From positions 22,038-86,037 of the forward strand of contig NZ_SMOK01000029.1 of the NCBI RefSeq assembly GCF_004353925.1: DNA of 64,000 nucleotides, written 5' to 3'. The translations under genes and the position numbers were made by a program. Below are positions 51,712-61,701 of this stretch, piece by piece. The notes under the pieces were generated by a model that was given only the letters and a program-made list of their open reading frames with translations, was not told the origin of the DNA and did no database searches. Source of the stretch: Pseudomonas sp. H9. GTDB taxonomy: Bacteria > Pseudomonadota > Gammaproteobacteria > Pseudomonadales > Pseudomonadaceae. Numbering within the stretch: the first letter of the stretch is position 1; each line of letters opens with the position of its first letter.

Positions 51712-52795
51712 ACCGCTTTTCGCCAAGGGCCCTTCTCTGGGCGTGCGCGTGCTCGTGCTGGTTGTACTGGCGATCACCCTGATGGTGGTCGATGCGCGTT
51801 TTACCCTGCTCAAGCCGGTGCGCAGCCAGATGGGGCTGGTGTTGATGGAGTCCTATCACATCACCGACTTGCCGCAGAGCCTGTGGCAGGGTATCGCCAG
51901 CCAGTTTGGCAGCCGCACCGAACTGATCGCCGAGAACGAGAAACTCAAGACCGAAGCCTTGCTCATGCAAGGGCGTGTGCAGAAGCTGGCCGCCCTGACT
52001 GAGCAGAACGTGCGCCTGCGCGAGCTGCTCAATTCGTCGGCGCTGGTTAACGAGAAAGTCGAGGTCGCCGAGCTGATCGGTGTCGACCCCAACCCATTCA
52101 CCCATCGCATTCTCATCAATAAGGGTGAGCGTGATGGTGTGGTGCTGGGCCAGCCGGTGCTCGATGCCCGCGGTCTGATGGGCCAGGTGGTTGAGCTGAT
52201 GCCTTACACCGCACGGGTGTTGCTGCTGACCGATACCACCCACAGCATTCCGGTGCAGGTGAACCGCAACGGCCTGCGGGCGATTGCCAGTGGTACTGGT
52301 AACCCTGAGCGGCTGGAACTGCGCCATGTCGCCGACACGGCAGATATCAAGGAAGGCGATCTGTTGGTCAGTTCCGGCCTGGGGCAGCGTTTCCCGGCGG
52401 GTTATCCGGTAGCCACGGTAAAAGAAGTGATCCACGACTCCGGCCAGCCGTTCGCTATCGTTCGGGCAGTGCCGACTGCAGCGCTGAACCGCAGTCGCTA
52501 CCTGTTGCTGGTATTCACTGACAGCCGTACCCCCGAGCAGCGTGCCACTGATGCCGCCATGGCGCAGGAGGCCGCTGATCGGCAGGGCCTGCCGAGCGGT
52601 GCCGAGGCTGCGGTACCTGGATCGACGGCCCCTGCTGCTCCGGCGCCTGGAGCCGCTGCAGCGACGCCAGCCAGCACCGGGCAAGTGCCTGCCACGCCAC
52701 CGGCAGCTGCACCTGCAGCGCCGGCGCACACGCCAGCGGCGGCACCGGCTGCCGCTAGCGGCGCTACCCCGCCCCCTCCCCGGGAGAGACACTGA
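51707..52795 (+). CDS. mreC: Rod-shape protein MreC, probable ATT start
   Basis: MreC spans the inner membrane and links MreB to the wall-synthesis enzymes. The product (362 residues from 51707) has one N-terminal helix (VRVLVLVVLAITLMVVDARF), a coiled coil (ENEKLKTEALLMQGRVQKL), the beta-domain (LIGVDPNPFTHRILINKGERDGV) and a long Ala/Pro-rich tail from about residue 285. The first standard start, GTG 51743, has no ribosome site. ATT 51707 follows GAGGAG by six bases and adds IKPLFAKGPSLG, the usual family N-terminus. Its stop overlaps the mreD start. Confidence 0.9.
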   Translation: MKPLFAKGPSLGVRVLVLVVLAITLMVVDARFTLLKPVRSQMGLVLMESYHITDLPQSLWQGIASQFGSRTELIAENEKLKTEALLMQGRVQKLAALTEQNVRLRELLNSSALVNEKVEVAELIGVDPNPFTHRILINKGERDGVVLGQPVLDARGLMGQVVELMPYTARVLLLTDTTHSIPVQVNRNGLRAIASGTGNPERLELRHVADTADIKEGDLLVSSGLGQRFPAGYPVATVKEVIHDSGQPFAIVRAVPTAALNRSRYLLLVFTDSRTPEQRATDAAMAQEAADRQGLPSGAEAAVPGSTAPAAPAPGAAAATPASTGQVPATPPAAAPAAPAHTPAAAPAAASGATPPPPRERH

Positions 52796-53283
52796 TGGTG
52801 AGTACTCGCAGCCGAAACGGCTGGGTAGTCTGGCTGACCTTCCTGTTGGGCCTGCTGCTGAGCGTTTCGCCGTTGCCGCAGTTCATGGAAGTGTTCCGAC
52901 CAATGTGGCTGGCACTGTTGCTGGCTTTCTGGACCTTGGCCCTGCCGCACAAGGTTGGTATGACGACGGCCTTTGTCCTCGGCCTGGCCGAGGACGTGCT
53001 GTACGGCACGTTACTGGGGCAGAACGCCTTGGTTCTGACCCTGATCACCTTCTTGGTGCTGACCTTGCAACAACGCCTGCGGATGTTCCCGATGTGGCAG
53101 CAAAGCCTGGTGATTCTGGTGATTTTCGGTTTGGCCCAGCTGGTGCAATTGTGGCTGAGCGCGCTGACCGGCAACCGCCTGCCAACCCTGGCGCTTATCT
53201 GGTCGGCGGTCATCAGTGCCTTGCTCTGGCCCTGGATCAGCTACGCCCTACGCGGGCTGCGTGTACGCCTTAGCATTAACTGA
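52795..53283 (+). CDS. mreD: Rod-shape protein MreD
   Basis: A 162-residue inner-membrane protein with about five helices (NGWVVWLTFLLGLLLSVSPLP, FVLGLAEDVLYGTLLGQNAL). It completes MreBCD. ATG 52795 shares its A with the mreC stop TGA, which shows translational coupling. Confidence 0.94.
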   Translation: MVSTRSRNGWVVWLTFLLGLLLSVSPLPQFMEVFRPMWLALLLAFWTLALPHKVGMTTAFVLGLAEDVLYGTLLGQNALVLTLITFLVLTLQQRLRMFPMWQQSLVILVIFGLAQLVQLWLSALTGNRLPTLALIWSAVISALLWPWISYALRGLRVRLSIN

Positions 53284-53317
53284 GCCCGCTTCCCGACGTT
53301 GACAGGGAGAAGTCACG

Positions 53318-53923
53318 ATGACCCCGTTGTACCTGGCCTCTGGTTCACCCCGCCGTCGCGAATTGCTGACCCAGATTGGCATTCCCTTCACTCCCCTCAG
53401 CGCTTCGGTCGATGAAACCCCGCTGCCTGGCGAGGCCGCGCCGACTTACGTCGAGCGCCTGGCGCGGGCAAAGGCAAGCGCTGGCCTGACTACACTGCAA
53501 CCCCTCGATGCGAGCACTCCTGTAGCGGTGCTGGGCGCGGACACCGCCGTGGTGCTCGATGGGCGGATCCTTGGCAAACCCGTCGATCGAGAAGACGCCT
53601 TGGCCATGCTGGCTGCATTGTCGGGTCGCGATCATCAAGTATTAACAGCCGTTGCCGTTGCTGATCACCAGCGTTGTTTGAGCGTGTGTGTCGCCAGCGA
53701 CGTGCGCTTTGGCCCGATTTCGAACGCACAAGCACAAGCGTACTGGGCTAGCGGCGAACCACAGGACAAAGCCGGGGCTTATGCGATCCAGGGCCTGGGT
53801 GCGGTGTTCGTGCAACGAATCGAAGGCAGCTATTCGGCGGTGGTGGGCTTGCCGTTGAGTGAAACAGCCGAGTTGCTGGCGCAGTTTGCCATTCCCTGCT
53901 GGCAATTGTCGTCGGCCCGCTGA
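53318..53923 (+). CDS. maf: Maf-family nucleoside triphosphate pyrophosphatase (YhdE-like)
   Basis: A 201-residue Maf protein. The signature LASGSPRRRELLTQIG is at the N-terminus, with AKASAGL and LGADTAVVLDG following. The branch beside mreD and rng (YhdE) hydrolyses dTTP, UTP and modified forms as a housecleaning enzyme. GGAG lies nine bases before the ATG. It is 34 bp after mreD. Confidence 0.93.
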   Translation: MTPLYLASGSPRRRELLTQIGIPFTPLSASVDETPLPGEAAPTYVERLARAKASAGLTTLQPLDASTPVAVLGADTAVVLDGRILGKPVDREDALAMLAALSGRDHQVLTAVAVADHQRCLSVCVASDVRFGPISNAQAQAYWASGEPQDKAGAYAIQGLGAVFVQRIEGSYSAVVGLPLSETAELLAQFAIPCWQLSSAR

Positions 53924-53998
53924 GCGAGGAACGAACGCTGCTAGCCAGTCGCCCACGAGCGATCCATCATTACTGAAGTCCTTTGACGAGAGCCTGCC

Positions 53999-55456
53999 AT
54001 GAGTGAAGAGATTCTGATCAATATCACACCGATGGAATCACGCGTGGCGGTGGTGGAGAACGGTGTTCTTCAGGAAGTGCATGTAGAACGCACCCAGCGG
54101 CGTGGCATTGTCGGCAACATTTACAAAGGCAAAGTGGTTCGTGTGTTGCCAGGCATGCAGGCGGCTTTCGTCGACATCGGCTTGGATCGTGCCGCTTTCA
54201 TCCATGCTTCGGAGATTTCCCAGCGCGAAGGCTCGTCAGTAGAGAGCATCGGCGCTCTGGTTCATGAGGGCCAAAGCCTGGTGGTGCAGGTCACCAAGGA
54301 TCCTATTGGCTCCAAAGGCGCACGGCTGACCACTCAGTTGTCGATCCCTTCGCGTTATCTGGTGTACATGCCACGCACCAGCCATGTCGGCATTTCCTTG
54401 AAGATCGAAGACGAAGCTGAGCGTGAGCGCCTGAAACAGGTGGTTGCCGACTGTGTCGCCCAGGAAAACATTCAGGATGCCGGTGGTTTCATTCTGCGCA
54501 CGGCGGCCGAGGGTGCAGGTGCCGATGAAATCCTCATGGACATCCGCTACCTGCGCAGGCTCTGGGACCAGATCGGTGCGCAAATCAAGACTGTCGGCGC
54601 ACCCACCGAGATCTATGAAGACCTGGGGCTTGCTCTGCGTACCCTGCGTGATCTGGTTAACCCGAAAATCGAGAAGATTCGCATCGATTCTCGGGAAACC
54701 TTCCAGAAAACCACGCAGTTTGTCGGCGAATTGATGCCCGAAATCGCTGATCGCCTTGAGCACTATCCGGGCGAGCGCCCGATCTTTGATCTCTACGGCG
54801 TTGAAGACGAGATCCAGCGTGCGCTGGACCGTAAGGTGCCGCTCAAGTCCGGGGGCTACCTGGTAGTCGACCCGGCAGAGGCGATGACCACTATCGACGT
54901 CAACACCGGCGCCTTTGTTGGCCATCGCAACCTTGAAGAAACCATCTTCAAGACCAACCTGGAAGCAGCCACCGCCATTGCCCGGCAGCTACGCCTGCGC
55001 AATATCGGCGGGATCATCATCATCGACTTCATCGACATGGAAGATGAAGAGCATCAGCGCCAGGTGTTGCGCACGCTGGAAAAGCAGCTTGAGCGCGATC
55101 ATGCCAAAACCAACATCATCGGCATTACCGAGCTGGGGCTGGTGCAGATGACGCGTAAGCGTACCCGTGAAAGCCTTGAGCAAGTGCTATGTGAGCCCTG
55201 CCATTGCTGCCAGGGGCGCGGCAAGCTGAAAACCCCAGAGACAGTCTGTTACGAAATTTTCCGCGAGATTCTCCGTGAAGCCCGTGCCTACCAGGCCGAA
55301 GGCTATAGAGTGCTGGCCAACCAAAAAGTGGTCGACCGACTGCTGGATGAAGAGTCGGGCAATGTGGCCGAACTTGAAGCGTTCATCGGCCGTACCATTC
55401 GTTTTCAGGTTGAGTCGATGTACTCCCAGGAACAATATGACGTGGTGCTGCTCTGA
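53999..55456 (+). CDS. rng: Ribonuclease G
   Basis: A 485-residue endoribonuclease that matures the 5' end of 16S rRNA and cuts mRNA. Features: N-terminal S1 domain (GNIYKGKVVRVLPGMQAAFVDIG), RNase E/G core with the Mg-binding pair in TTIDVNTGAFVG and IIIIDFIDM, and the zinc-link cysteines in CEPCHCCQGRG. Normal length. Same strand as maf, 75 bp downstream. Confidence 0.96.
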   Translation: MSEEILINITPMESRVAVVENGVLQEVHVERTQRRGIVGNIYKGKVVRVLPGMQAAFVDIGLDRAAFIHASEISQREGSSVESIGALVHEGQSLVVQVTKDPIGSKGARLTTQLSIPSRYLVYMPRTSHVGISLKIEDEAERERLKQVVADCVAQENIQDAGGFILRTAAEGAGADEILMDIRYLRRLWDQIGAQIKTVGAPTEIYEDLGLALRTLRDLVNPKIEKIRIDSRETFQKTTQFVGELMPEIADRLEHYPGERPIFDLYGVEDEIQRALDRKVPLKSGGYLVVDPAEAMTTIDVNTGAFVGHRNLEETIFKTNLEAATAIARQLRLRNIGGIIIIDFIDMEDEEHQRQVLRTLEKQLERDHAKTNIIGITELGLVQMTRKRTRESLEQVLCEPCHCCQGRGKLKTPETVCYEIFREILREARAYQAEGYRVLANQKVVDRLLDEESGNVAELEAFIGRTIRFQVESMYSQEQYDVVLL

Positions 55457-55541
55457 CAGCTGAGCGCACCCGGCTGCTGCACGGGCTGGCAAAGCGCCCG
55501 GTTGCGGCCATAGTTAAGGCACGATCCGGAGGGCCATTGCC

Positions 55542-58500
55542 ATGGAGCGTCTGATCCGCGTTCTAGGCGCGATGACCCGTTGGGGGCTGGGCTTTTGTGC
55601 CTTGCTGGCGGTATTGGTTGCGCTGTATGTCAGCCTTGGCCGGGAGCTGGTGCCGCTGGTGGCCGAGTACCGTGCCGAAGCTGAAGACAAAGCCGAGCAA
55701 GCCTTGGGCATACCCGTGCACATTGGCAGCCTTGAGGGGCGCTGGAGCGGCCTGGCACCGGTACTGGTGATCAACGACATCCAGGTCGGCGAGGGTGTCA
55801 CGGCGTTGCGCCTGGACGGGGTCAAGGTGGTGCCGGATCTGTGGGCCAGCCTGACCGAGCGTCAGTTGCGCCTGGCCAACCTAGAAGTGGGTGGCCTGCA
55901 GTTGAGCCTGCATGAAGATGAAACCGGTGCCTGGCGCCTGGACGGGCTGCCGAAAACCGATGACCAGCCGTTGGATCCGCAGCAACTGTTGCAACGCCTG
56001 CAAGCGGTGTCAAAGATCACCGTGCTCGACAGCCAGGTCACCCTTGAACCCTACCAGCGCGAGCCCTTGACCCTTACCTACGTGAACCTCGGCTTGCAGA
56101 CCGGTAGTGTTCGCCAGCGTCTGGATGCACGCCTGACCTTGCCTGACGGCCAGCCTCTGGCCTTGAGCCTGCGCAGCCGTATCCGTCCGGCACATTGGCG
56201 CGACGGTGAAGTTGAGGCCTATCTCAGCCTGCCGCAAAGTGACTGGGCACGCTGGTTGCCGCCACGCCTGCTGGGGCAATGGCAGGCCAAGGAGCTGAAA
56301 GCCGGCGGTGAGTTCTGGTTGAATTGGGGCAAAGGGCAGGTGCAGAGCGCGGTGGTGCGCCTGAATGCGCCGCAGTTAAGAGGAGCCTACGCTAGCCGTG
56401 AACCGGCCGCTGTCGAAAACCTTGCTCTGAATGCCTGGTTCCGCCGTCAGGCCGAGGGTTTTGATGTACAGCTCGACTCGTTGGCCATGAGCCTGGGCAA
56501 AACCCGTTGGGAATCACACCTGCAGCTTAATCAACGCGTGGCCAGCGAAACCAGCGAAGAAACCTGGAAGGTTCAGGCTGATCGCCTCGACCTGACCCCG
56601 CTGACCCCACTGATCGAGTCACTGGCGCCGCTGCCAGAGAAGGTGATGGCGGTGGTCGAGGGCCTGAATGTCAAAGGCCTGTTGCGCAATGTTCAGTTGG
56701 ACATTCGCCCGAAGGCAACGGGTGATCAGCGCCTGAGTTTTGCCGCCAATCTTGAGCGTGTGGGCTTTAACGCCTACCACGGTGCTCCAGCGGCAGGGAA
56801 CGTCAGCGGCAGCATCAGCGGCGACCTTGGGCATGGCGAACTGCGCTTGGATACCGATGCATTCATGCTGCATTTGTACCCGATCTTCGCCAAACCCTGG
56901 AACTACCAGAAAGCTAACGCTCGGCTGACCTGGCGCCTTGATCAAGAAGGCTTCACCCTCATCGCGCCCTACCTGAAAGTGCTGGGCGAAGAGGGCAAGA
57001 TCGCCGGCGACTTCCTCATTCGCCTGCTGTTTGATGAGGCCCGCGAAGACTATATGGACCTGCGTGTTGGTCTGGTTGACGGCGATGGCCGTTATACCGC
57101 CAAGTACCTGCCCGAAGTGTTGAGCCCAGCACTGGATGAATGGCTGCGTACCGCCATTCTCAAAGGCGCGGTCGATGAAGGCTATTTTCAGTACCAGGGC
57201 TCGCTCAACCATGGTGCCGCCGAGCAGGCACGCAGTATCAGCTTGTTCTTCAAGGTGCATGATGCCGCGCTCGACTTCCAGCCTGGCTGGCCGCAGGTGC
57301 AACAGGTTGACGGTGAAGTGTTCATCGATGACGACGGAGTGCGCGTTAATGCCACGCGTGGGCAGATGCTCGACACCAAGGTCAGTGATGTCCGGGTCAA
57401 CATTCCGCATGTCGCCACGGGCGAGCACAGCCATATGTATCTGGATGGCACCTTTGACGGTGGCTTGGGCGATGGCTTGAAAATCCTTCAGGAAGCGCCG
57501 ATTGGTACCGCTGCGATGTTCGCAGGCTGGGAGGGTCAGGGCGGGCTCAAGGGTAAGCTCAAACTGGACGTTCCGTTAGCCAAGGGGCAGCACCCGCAAG
57601 TGCTGGTGGATTTTGATACCAACGATGCACGCCTGAAAATTGCCGCCCCGGAGCTTGAGCTCAAACAGCTCAAGGGAGCATTCCGTTTTGACTACGCCAA
57701 GGGGCTCAGTGGCCAGAACATCAGCGCACGGGTATTCGACAAACCAATCACCGCGCAGATTTTTGCCGAGGGCAAGCCCGGTGAGTTGCAAACACGGGTT
57801 CAGGCCAAGGGCCAGGTGGCCCTTACAACATTGACCCAATGGTTGAAGATCAAGCAGGCCTTGCCGTTGGCAGGCGAGCTTCCGTATCAACTGCAGCTCA
57901 ACTTGGGTAGCCGTGACAATCAACTTAAGGTTGACTCCAGTCTCAAAGGCCTGGCCATCAACCTGCCTGCGCCGTTTGGCAAGACCGCTGACGAAACCCG
58001 CGACAGCCAGTTCGGCATGACCCTGCAAGGGCCTGAGCGGCGATTCAACTTCACCTATGCCAATGTGGCCAATGCCCTCTACGCCGCCCCAATGGAGAAA
58101 CTCGACCAAGGGCGTGGTGAACTGGTGTTTGGCGGTGGCAGCGCGCAGTTACCCAGTGCTCAAGGTGTGCAGGTCCGTGGCAGCCTGCCGGTGCTCGACC
58201 TGGCGCCCTGGCAGCAACAAATGGACAGCCTGGCCGGCAATGACCCTGGTGGCAGTGCCCGCCAGTTGTTGCGTGGCGTCGACCTGAGCATCGGCCAGCT
58301 CAAGGGCGCTGGCCTTGATCTGAACCAGGCGGTGGTGCGGCTGGTGCGTAACCCGAACAATTGGGCATTGCGCCTGGACAGCAAGGAAGTCATCGGCAAT
58401 GCGCGCATGCCTGATGCCAAGGGGGCGCCACTGGTGGTGAACCTGCAGACCATCCACCTGCCGCCCCAGGATCCGGCGGAAGTCGCCGTCCCCAATGCCC

Positions 58501-59351
58501 CTGACCCGATGGCGGCGATTGATCCGCGCAAGATCCCCTCGATCGACCTGAGTATCGACAAGCTGTTTCGTGGCGATGATCTGCTCGGTAGCGCAGCCGT
58601 CAAAGTGCGTTCCACTGCCAAGGGCATCACCCTCAATGACCTCGACCTTAACCTCAAGGGGTTGCAGATCGATGGTAGCGGCGCCTGGGAGGGTGCTCCG
58701 GGCGCCAGTAGCAGTTGGTACAAAGGACGGCTCGAAGGCAAGAACCTGGCTGACGTACTCAAAGCGTGGAACTTCGCCCCGACGGTCACCAGTCGCGATT
58801 TCCGCCTGGATGTCGATGCGCGTTGGCCAGGCTCACCCGCCTGGGTGAGCCTAGCGCGACTGTCCGGCAGCCTCGATGCGGCCTTGCGCCAAGGTCGGTT
58901 TGTCGAAGTCGAAGGCGGTGCCCAGGCCCTGCGGGTGTTCGGCCTGCTCAACTTCAACTCCATCGGCCGACGTTTGCGCCTGGATTTCTCCGACCTGTTC
59001 GACAAGGGTTTGAGCTATGACCGGGTCAAAGGTCTGCTGGTTGCCAGCGAAGGGGTCTACGTTACCCGCGAACCGATCACGGTGACGGGACCTTCAAGCA
59101 ATTTCGACCTCGATGGCACGCTGGACATGGTGCGTGACCGCATTGATGCCAATCTTCAGGTGACCTTGCCGGTGACCAATAACCTGCCGTTGGCGGCCTT
59201 GATTGTCGGCGCGCCAGCCGTTGGTGGTGCGCTGTTTCTGGTCGATCGTTTGCTCGGTGATCGGGTGGCGCGTTACGCCAGCGTGCATTACCGCGTCGAA
59301 GGGCCGGTAAAAGAGCCTAAAATCAGCTTTGTAAAACCGTTCGACAAGTAA
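55542..59351 (+). CDS. yhdP: AsmA-like envelope protein YhdP
   Basis: A 1269-residue protein with one N-terminal membrane helix (LGFCALLAVLVALYVSLG) and a very long periplasmic part of repeated beta-strands, as in the YhdP/TamB/AsmA bridge family. YhdP carries phospholipids from the inner to the outer membrane. The length fits the family (about 1266 in E. coli). It lies 85 bp after rng and three bases or so before the nitrilase frame. Confidence 0.94.
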   Translation: MERLIRVLGAMTRWGLGFCALLAVLVALYVSLGRELVPLVAEYRAEAEDKAEQALGIPVHIGSLEGRWSGLAPVLVINDIQVGEGVTALRLDGVKVVPDLWASLTERQLRLANLEVGGLQLSLHEDETGAWRLDGLPKTDDQPLDPQQLLQRLQAVSKITVLDSQVTLEPYQREPLTLTYVNLGLQTGSVRQRLDARLTLPDGQPLALSLRSRIRPAHWRDGEVEAYLSLPQSDWARWLPPRLLGQWQAKELKAGGEFWLNWGKGQVQSAVVRLNAPQLRGAYASREPAAVENLALNAWFRRQAEGFDVQLDSLAMSLGKTRWESHLQLNQRVASETSEETWKVQADRLDLTPLTPLIESLAPLPEKVMAVVEGLNVKGLLRNVQLDIRPKATGDQRLSFAANLERVGFNAYHGAPAAGNVSGSISGDLGHGELRLDTDAFMLHLYPIFAKPWNYQKANARLTWRLDQEGFTLIAPYLKVLGEEGKIAGDFLIRLLFDEAREDYMDLRVGLVDGDGRYTAKYLPEVLSPALDEWLRTAILKGAVDEGYFQYQGSLNHGAAEQARSISLFFKVHDAALDFQPGWPQVQQVDGEVFIDDDGVRVNATRGQMLDTKVSDVRVNIPHVATGEHSHMYLDGTFDGGLGDGLKILQEAPIGTAAMFAGWEGQGGLKGKLKLDVPLAKGQHPQVLVDFDTNDARLKIAAPELELKQLKGAFRFDYAKGLSGQNISARVFDKPITAQIFAEGKPGELQTRVQAKGQVALTTLTQWLKIKQALPLAGELPYQLQLNLGSRDNQLKVDSSLKGLAINLPAPFGKTADETRDSQFGMTLQGPERRFNFTYANVANALYAAPMEKLDQGRGELVFGGGSAQLPSAQGVQVRGSLPVLDLAPWQQQMDSLAGNDPGGSARQLLRGVDLSIGQLKGAGLDLNQAVVRLVRNPNNWALRLDSKEVIGNARMPDAKGAPLVVNLQTIHLPPQDPAEVAVPNAPDPMAAIDPRKIPSIDLSIDKLFRGDDLLGSAAVKVRSTAKGITLNDLDLNLKGLQIDGSGAWEGAPGASSSWYKGRLEGKNLADVLKAWNFAPTVTSRDFRLDVDARWPGSPAWVSLARLSGSLDAALRQGRFVEVEGGAQALRVFGLLNFNSIGRRLRLDFSDLFDKGLSYDRVKGLLVASEGVYVTREPITVTGPSSNFDLDGTLDMVRDRIDANLQVTLPVTNNLPLAALIVGAPAVGGALFLVDRLLGDRVARYASVHYRVEGPVKEPKISFVKPFDK

Positions 59352-59365
59352 TGTCAGGAGCGTGC

Positions 59366-60217
59366 ATGAAGGCAGCAGTCATTCAGATGGTCAGCCAGAG
59401 CGACATCCTCGCCAACCTGGAGCAGGCGCGGCGCTTGCTTGAGCAGGCGGCAGAGGGCGGCGCACGCTTGGCGGTGTTGCCGGAGAACTTTGCCGCCATG
59501 GGGCGTCGTGACAGTGCGGCCATTGGCCGTGCCGAAGCGCTGGGCGAGGGGCCGATCCTGCCCTGGTTGAAACAGACGGCCCGCGACCTCAAGTTATGGG
59601 TAGTGGCCGGCACTGTACCGTTGCCGCCGGAAGGGCAGCCTGAGGCCAAGTCCCATGCCTGCTCGCTGCTGATCGACGAGCAGGGCGAGACAGTTGCACG
59701 CTACGACAAGCTGCACTTGTTCGATGTTGATGTCGCCGACAACCGTGGCCGTTACCGGGAGTCTGACGATTATGCCCACGGCAGCCAGGTGGTGGTGGCA
59801 GACACACCAATCGGCCGTCTGGGCTTGAGCGTTTGCTATGACTTGCGCTTTCCCGAGTTGTACAGCGCCTTGCGCGCGGCCGGTGCCGAGCTGATCAGTG
59901 CACCGGCAGCGTTCACTGCGGTGACGGGCGCTGCGCATTGGGAAGTGCTGATCCGTGCCCGGGCTATTGAAACCCAGTGTTACGTCCTGGCCGCTGCCCA
60001 GGGCGGTACTCACCCGGGGCCACGGGAAACCTATGGACATGCGGCCATCGTCGACCCCTGGGGGCGCATTGTCGCCGAACAGGCCAGCGGCGAGGCCGTG
60101 CTGCTGGCCGAACGCGACAGCAGCGAACAGGCGTCCATTCGGACGCGGATGCCGGTGGCCTTGCACCGGCGCTTTTTCTCGCAGGACGCCTTGCGGCCTG
60201 CGCACACCTCGGAGTGA
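59366..60217 (+). CDS. Nitrilase-family amidase, Nit1/deaminated-glutathione-amidase-like
   Basis: A 283-residue carbon-nitrogen hydrolase. Triad: E40 (VLPENF), K115 (YDKLHLFD) and C157 (SVCYDLRFPELY). Family branch and length fit amidases that repair deaminated glutathione. ATG 59366 has AGGAG six bases upstream; ATG 59351, overlapping the yhdP stop, is less likely. It lies two bases before tldD, in a conserved gammaproteobacterial order. Confidence 0.9.
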   Translation: MKAAVIQMVSQSDILANLEQARRLLEQAAEGGARLAVLPENFAAMGRRDSAAIGRAEALGEGPILPWLKQTARDLKLWVVAGTVPLPPEGQPEAKSHACSLLIDEQGETVARYDKLHLFDVDVADNRGRYRESDDYAHGSQVVVADTPIGRLGLSVCYDLRFPELYSALRAAGAELISAPAAFTAVTGAAHWEVLIRARAIETQCYVLAAAQGGTHPGPRETYGHAAIVDPWGRIVAEQASGEAVLLAERDSSEQASIRTRMPVALHRRFFSQDALRPAHTSE

Positions 60218-60219
60218 CT

Positions 60220-61659
60220 ATGAGCGAGATGTTATCCACTGTCAGCGAGCACCTGCTGGTACCGGGGGGATTGACCCTCGATAGCCTGCAGTCAGTGCTG
60301 GGAGAGTTGGCCGGGCCGGGTATCGATGCCGCCGACCTTTATTTCCAAGGGCAGATTTCCGAATCCTGGGCGCTGGAAGACGGCATCGTCAAAGAAGGTA
60401 GCTTCAACCTCGACCAAGGCGTGGGTGTACGTGCCCAATCCGGTGAAAAAACCGGTTTCGCCTACAGCAACGCCATCAACCTCGAAGCCCTGACTTCTGC
60501 GGCCCGTGCTGCGCGCTCGATTTCCCGCGCCGGGCAGAATGGCAGCGTGCAGGCCTTCAAGAGCCAGGACATCGTCCAGCTGTATGGCACCGACAACCCG
60601 CTGGAAGTGATTAGCCGCGCCGAGAAGGTCGAGCTGCTCAAGCGTGTTGACGCCGCCACACGCGCGCTGGATCCGCGGATTCAGCAAGTCACCGTGAGCA
60701 TGGCCGGGGTTTGGGAGCGCATCCTGATCGCCGCCGCCGATGGCAGCTTGGCAGCGGACGTGCGCCCATTGGTGCGTTTCAACGTCAGTGTGATCGTTGA
60801 ACAGAATGGTCGGCGTGAGCGTGGTGGGCATGGTGGTGGTGGTCGTACCGACTACCGCTATTTCACCGATGAGCGGGTCATGGGCTTTGCCCGTGAAGCC
60901 CTGCGTCAGGCGCTGGTCAACTTGGAGGCGATTCCGGCACCTGCAGGCACTCTGCCTGTCGTGTTGGGTTCCGGCTGGTCTGGCGTTTTGCTGCATGAGG
61001 CGGTGGGCCACGGCCTGGAAGGTGACTTCAACCGTAAGGGCAGCTCGGCCTACAGTGGCCACATGGGCGAGAAGGTGGCGTCGAGCTTATGCACCATCGT
61101 CGATGATGGCACTCTGGAAGGCCGTCGTGGTTCGTTGAGCGTGGACGATGAGGGCACGCCAACCGAATGCACCACTTTGATCGAGAACGGCATTCTCAAA
61201 GGCTACATGCAGGACAAACTCAATGCCCGCCTGATGGGCATGGCGGTCACCGGTAACGGTCGTCGTGAGTCCTATGCTCACCTGCCAATGCCGCGCATGA
61301 CCAATACCTACATGCGTGCTGGCGAAAGCGACCCTGAAGAAATCATCAAATCGGTCAAGCGTGGGATCTACTGCGCCAACCTGGGTGGTGGTCAGGTGGA
61401 TATCACCAGCGGCAAGTTTGTTTTCTCCACCAGCGAAGCCTACCTGATCGAAGACGGCAAGATTACCGCGCCGGTCAAAGGCGCAACCCTGATCGGCAAC
61501 GGTCCGGAAGCCATGAGCCGGGTGTCGATGGTCGGTAACGACCTATCGCTGGACAGTGGGGTCGGGACCTGTGGCAAAGATGGGCAATCGGTACCGGTAG
61601 GCGTGGGCCAGCCGACACTGAAGATCGATGCGATTACCGTGGGTGGCACGGGCGCATGA
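60220..61659 (+). CDS. tldD: Metalloprotease TldD
   Basis: A 479-residue subunit of the TldD/TldE zinc protease, which digests unfolded peptides and matures microcins. The metal motif HEAVGH (259-264) is present, followed by GLEGDFNRKGSSAYSG. ATG 60220 has GGAG upstream. The partner pmbA (tldE) is at 62332, separated by the reversed yjgA gene. Confidence 0.95.
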   Translation: MSEMLSTVSEHLLVPGGLTLDSLQSVLGELAGPGIDAADLYFQGQISESWALEDGIVKEGSFNLDQGVGVRAQSGEKTGFAYSNAINLEALTSAARAARSISRAGQNGSVQAFKSQDIVQLYGTDNPLEVISRAEKVELLKRVDAATRALDPRIQQVTVSMAGVWERILIAAADGSLAADVRPLVRFNVSVIVEQNGRRERGGHGGGGRTDYRYFTDERVMGFAREALRQALVNLEAIPAPAGTLPVVLGSGWSGVLLHEAVGHGLEGDFNRKGSSAYSGHMGEKVASSLCTIVDDGTLEGRRGSLSVDDEGTPTECTTLIENGILKGYMQDKLNARLMGMAVTGNGRRESYAHLPMPRMTNTYMRAGESDPEEIIKSVKRGIYCANLGGGQVDITSGKFVFSTSEAYLIEDGKITAPVKGATLIGNGPEAMSRVSMVGNDLSLDSGVGTCGKDGQSVPVGVGQPTLKIDAITVGGTGA

Positions 61660-61701
61660 GGTTGAAACCGGGCGGGCAGGGTGCCTGCCCGGTCGCGGGG
61701 C

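Noticed and set aside
50540..52792. 750-residue minus-strand ORF opposite mreB and mreC
   Set aside because: Antisense shadow; it spans two recognised genes and a gap and has no family features.
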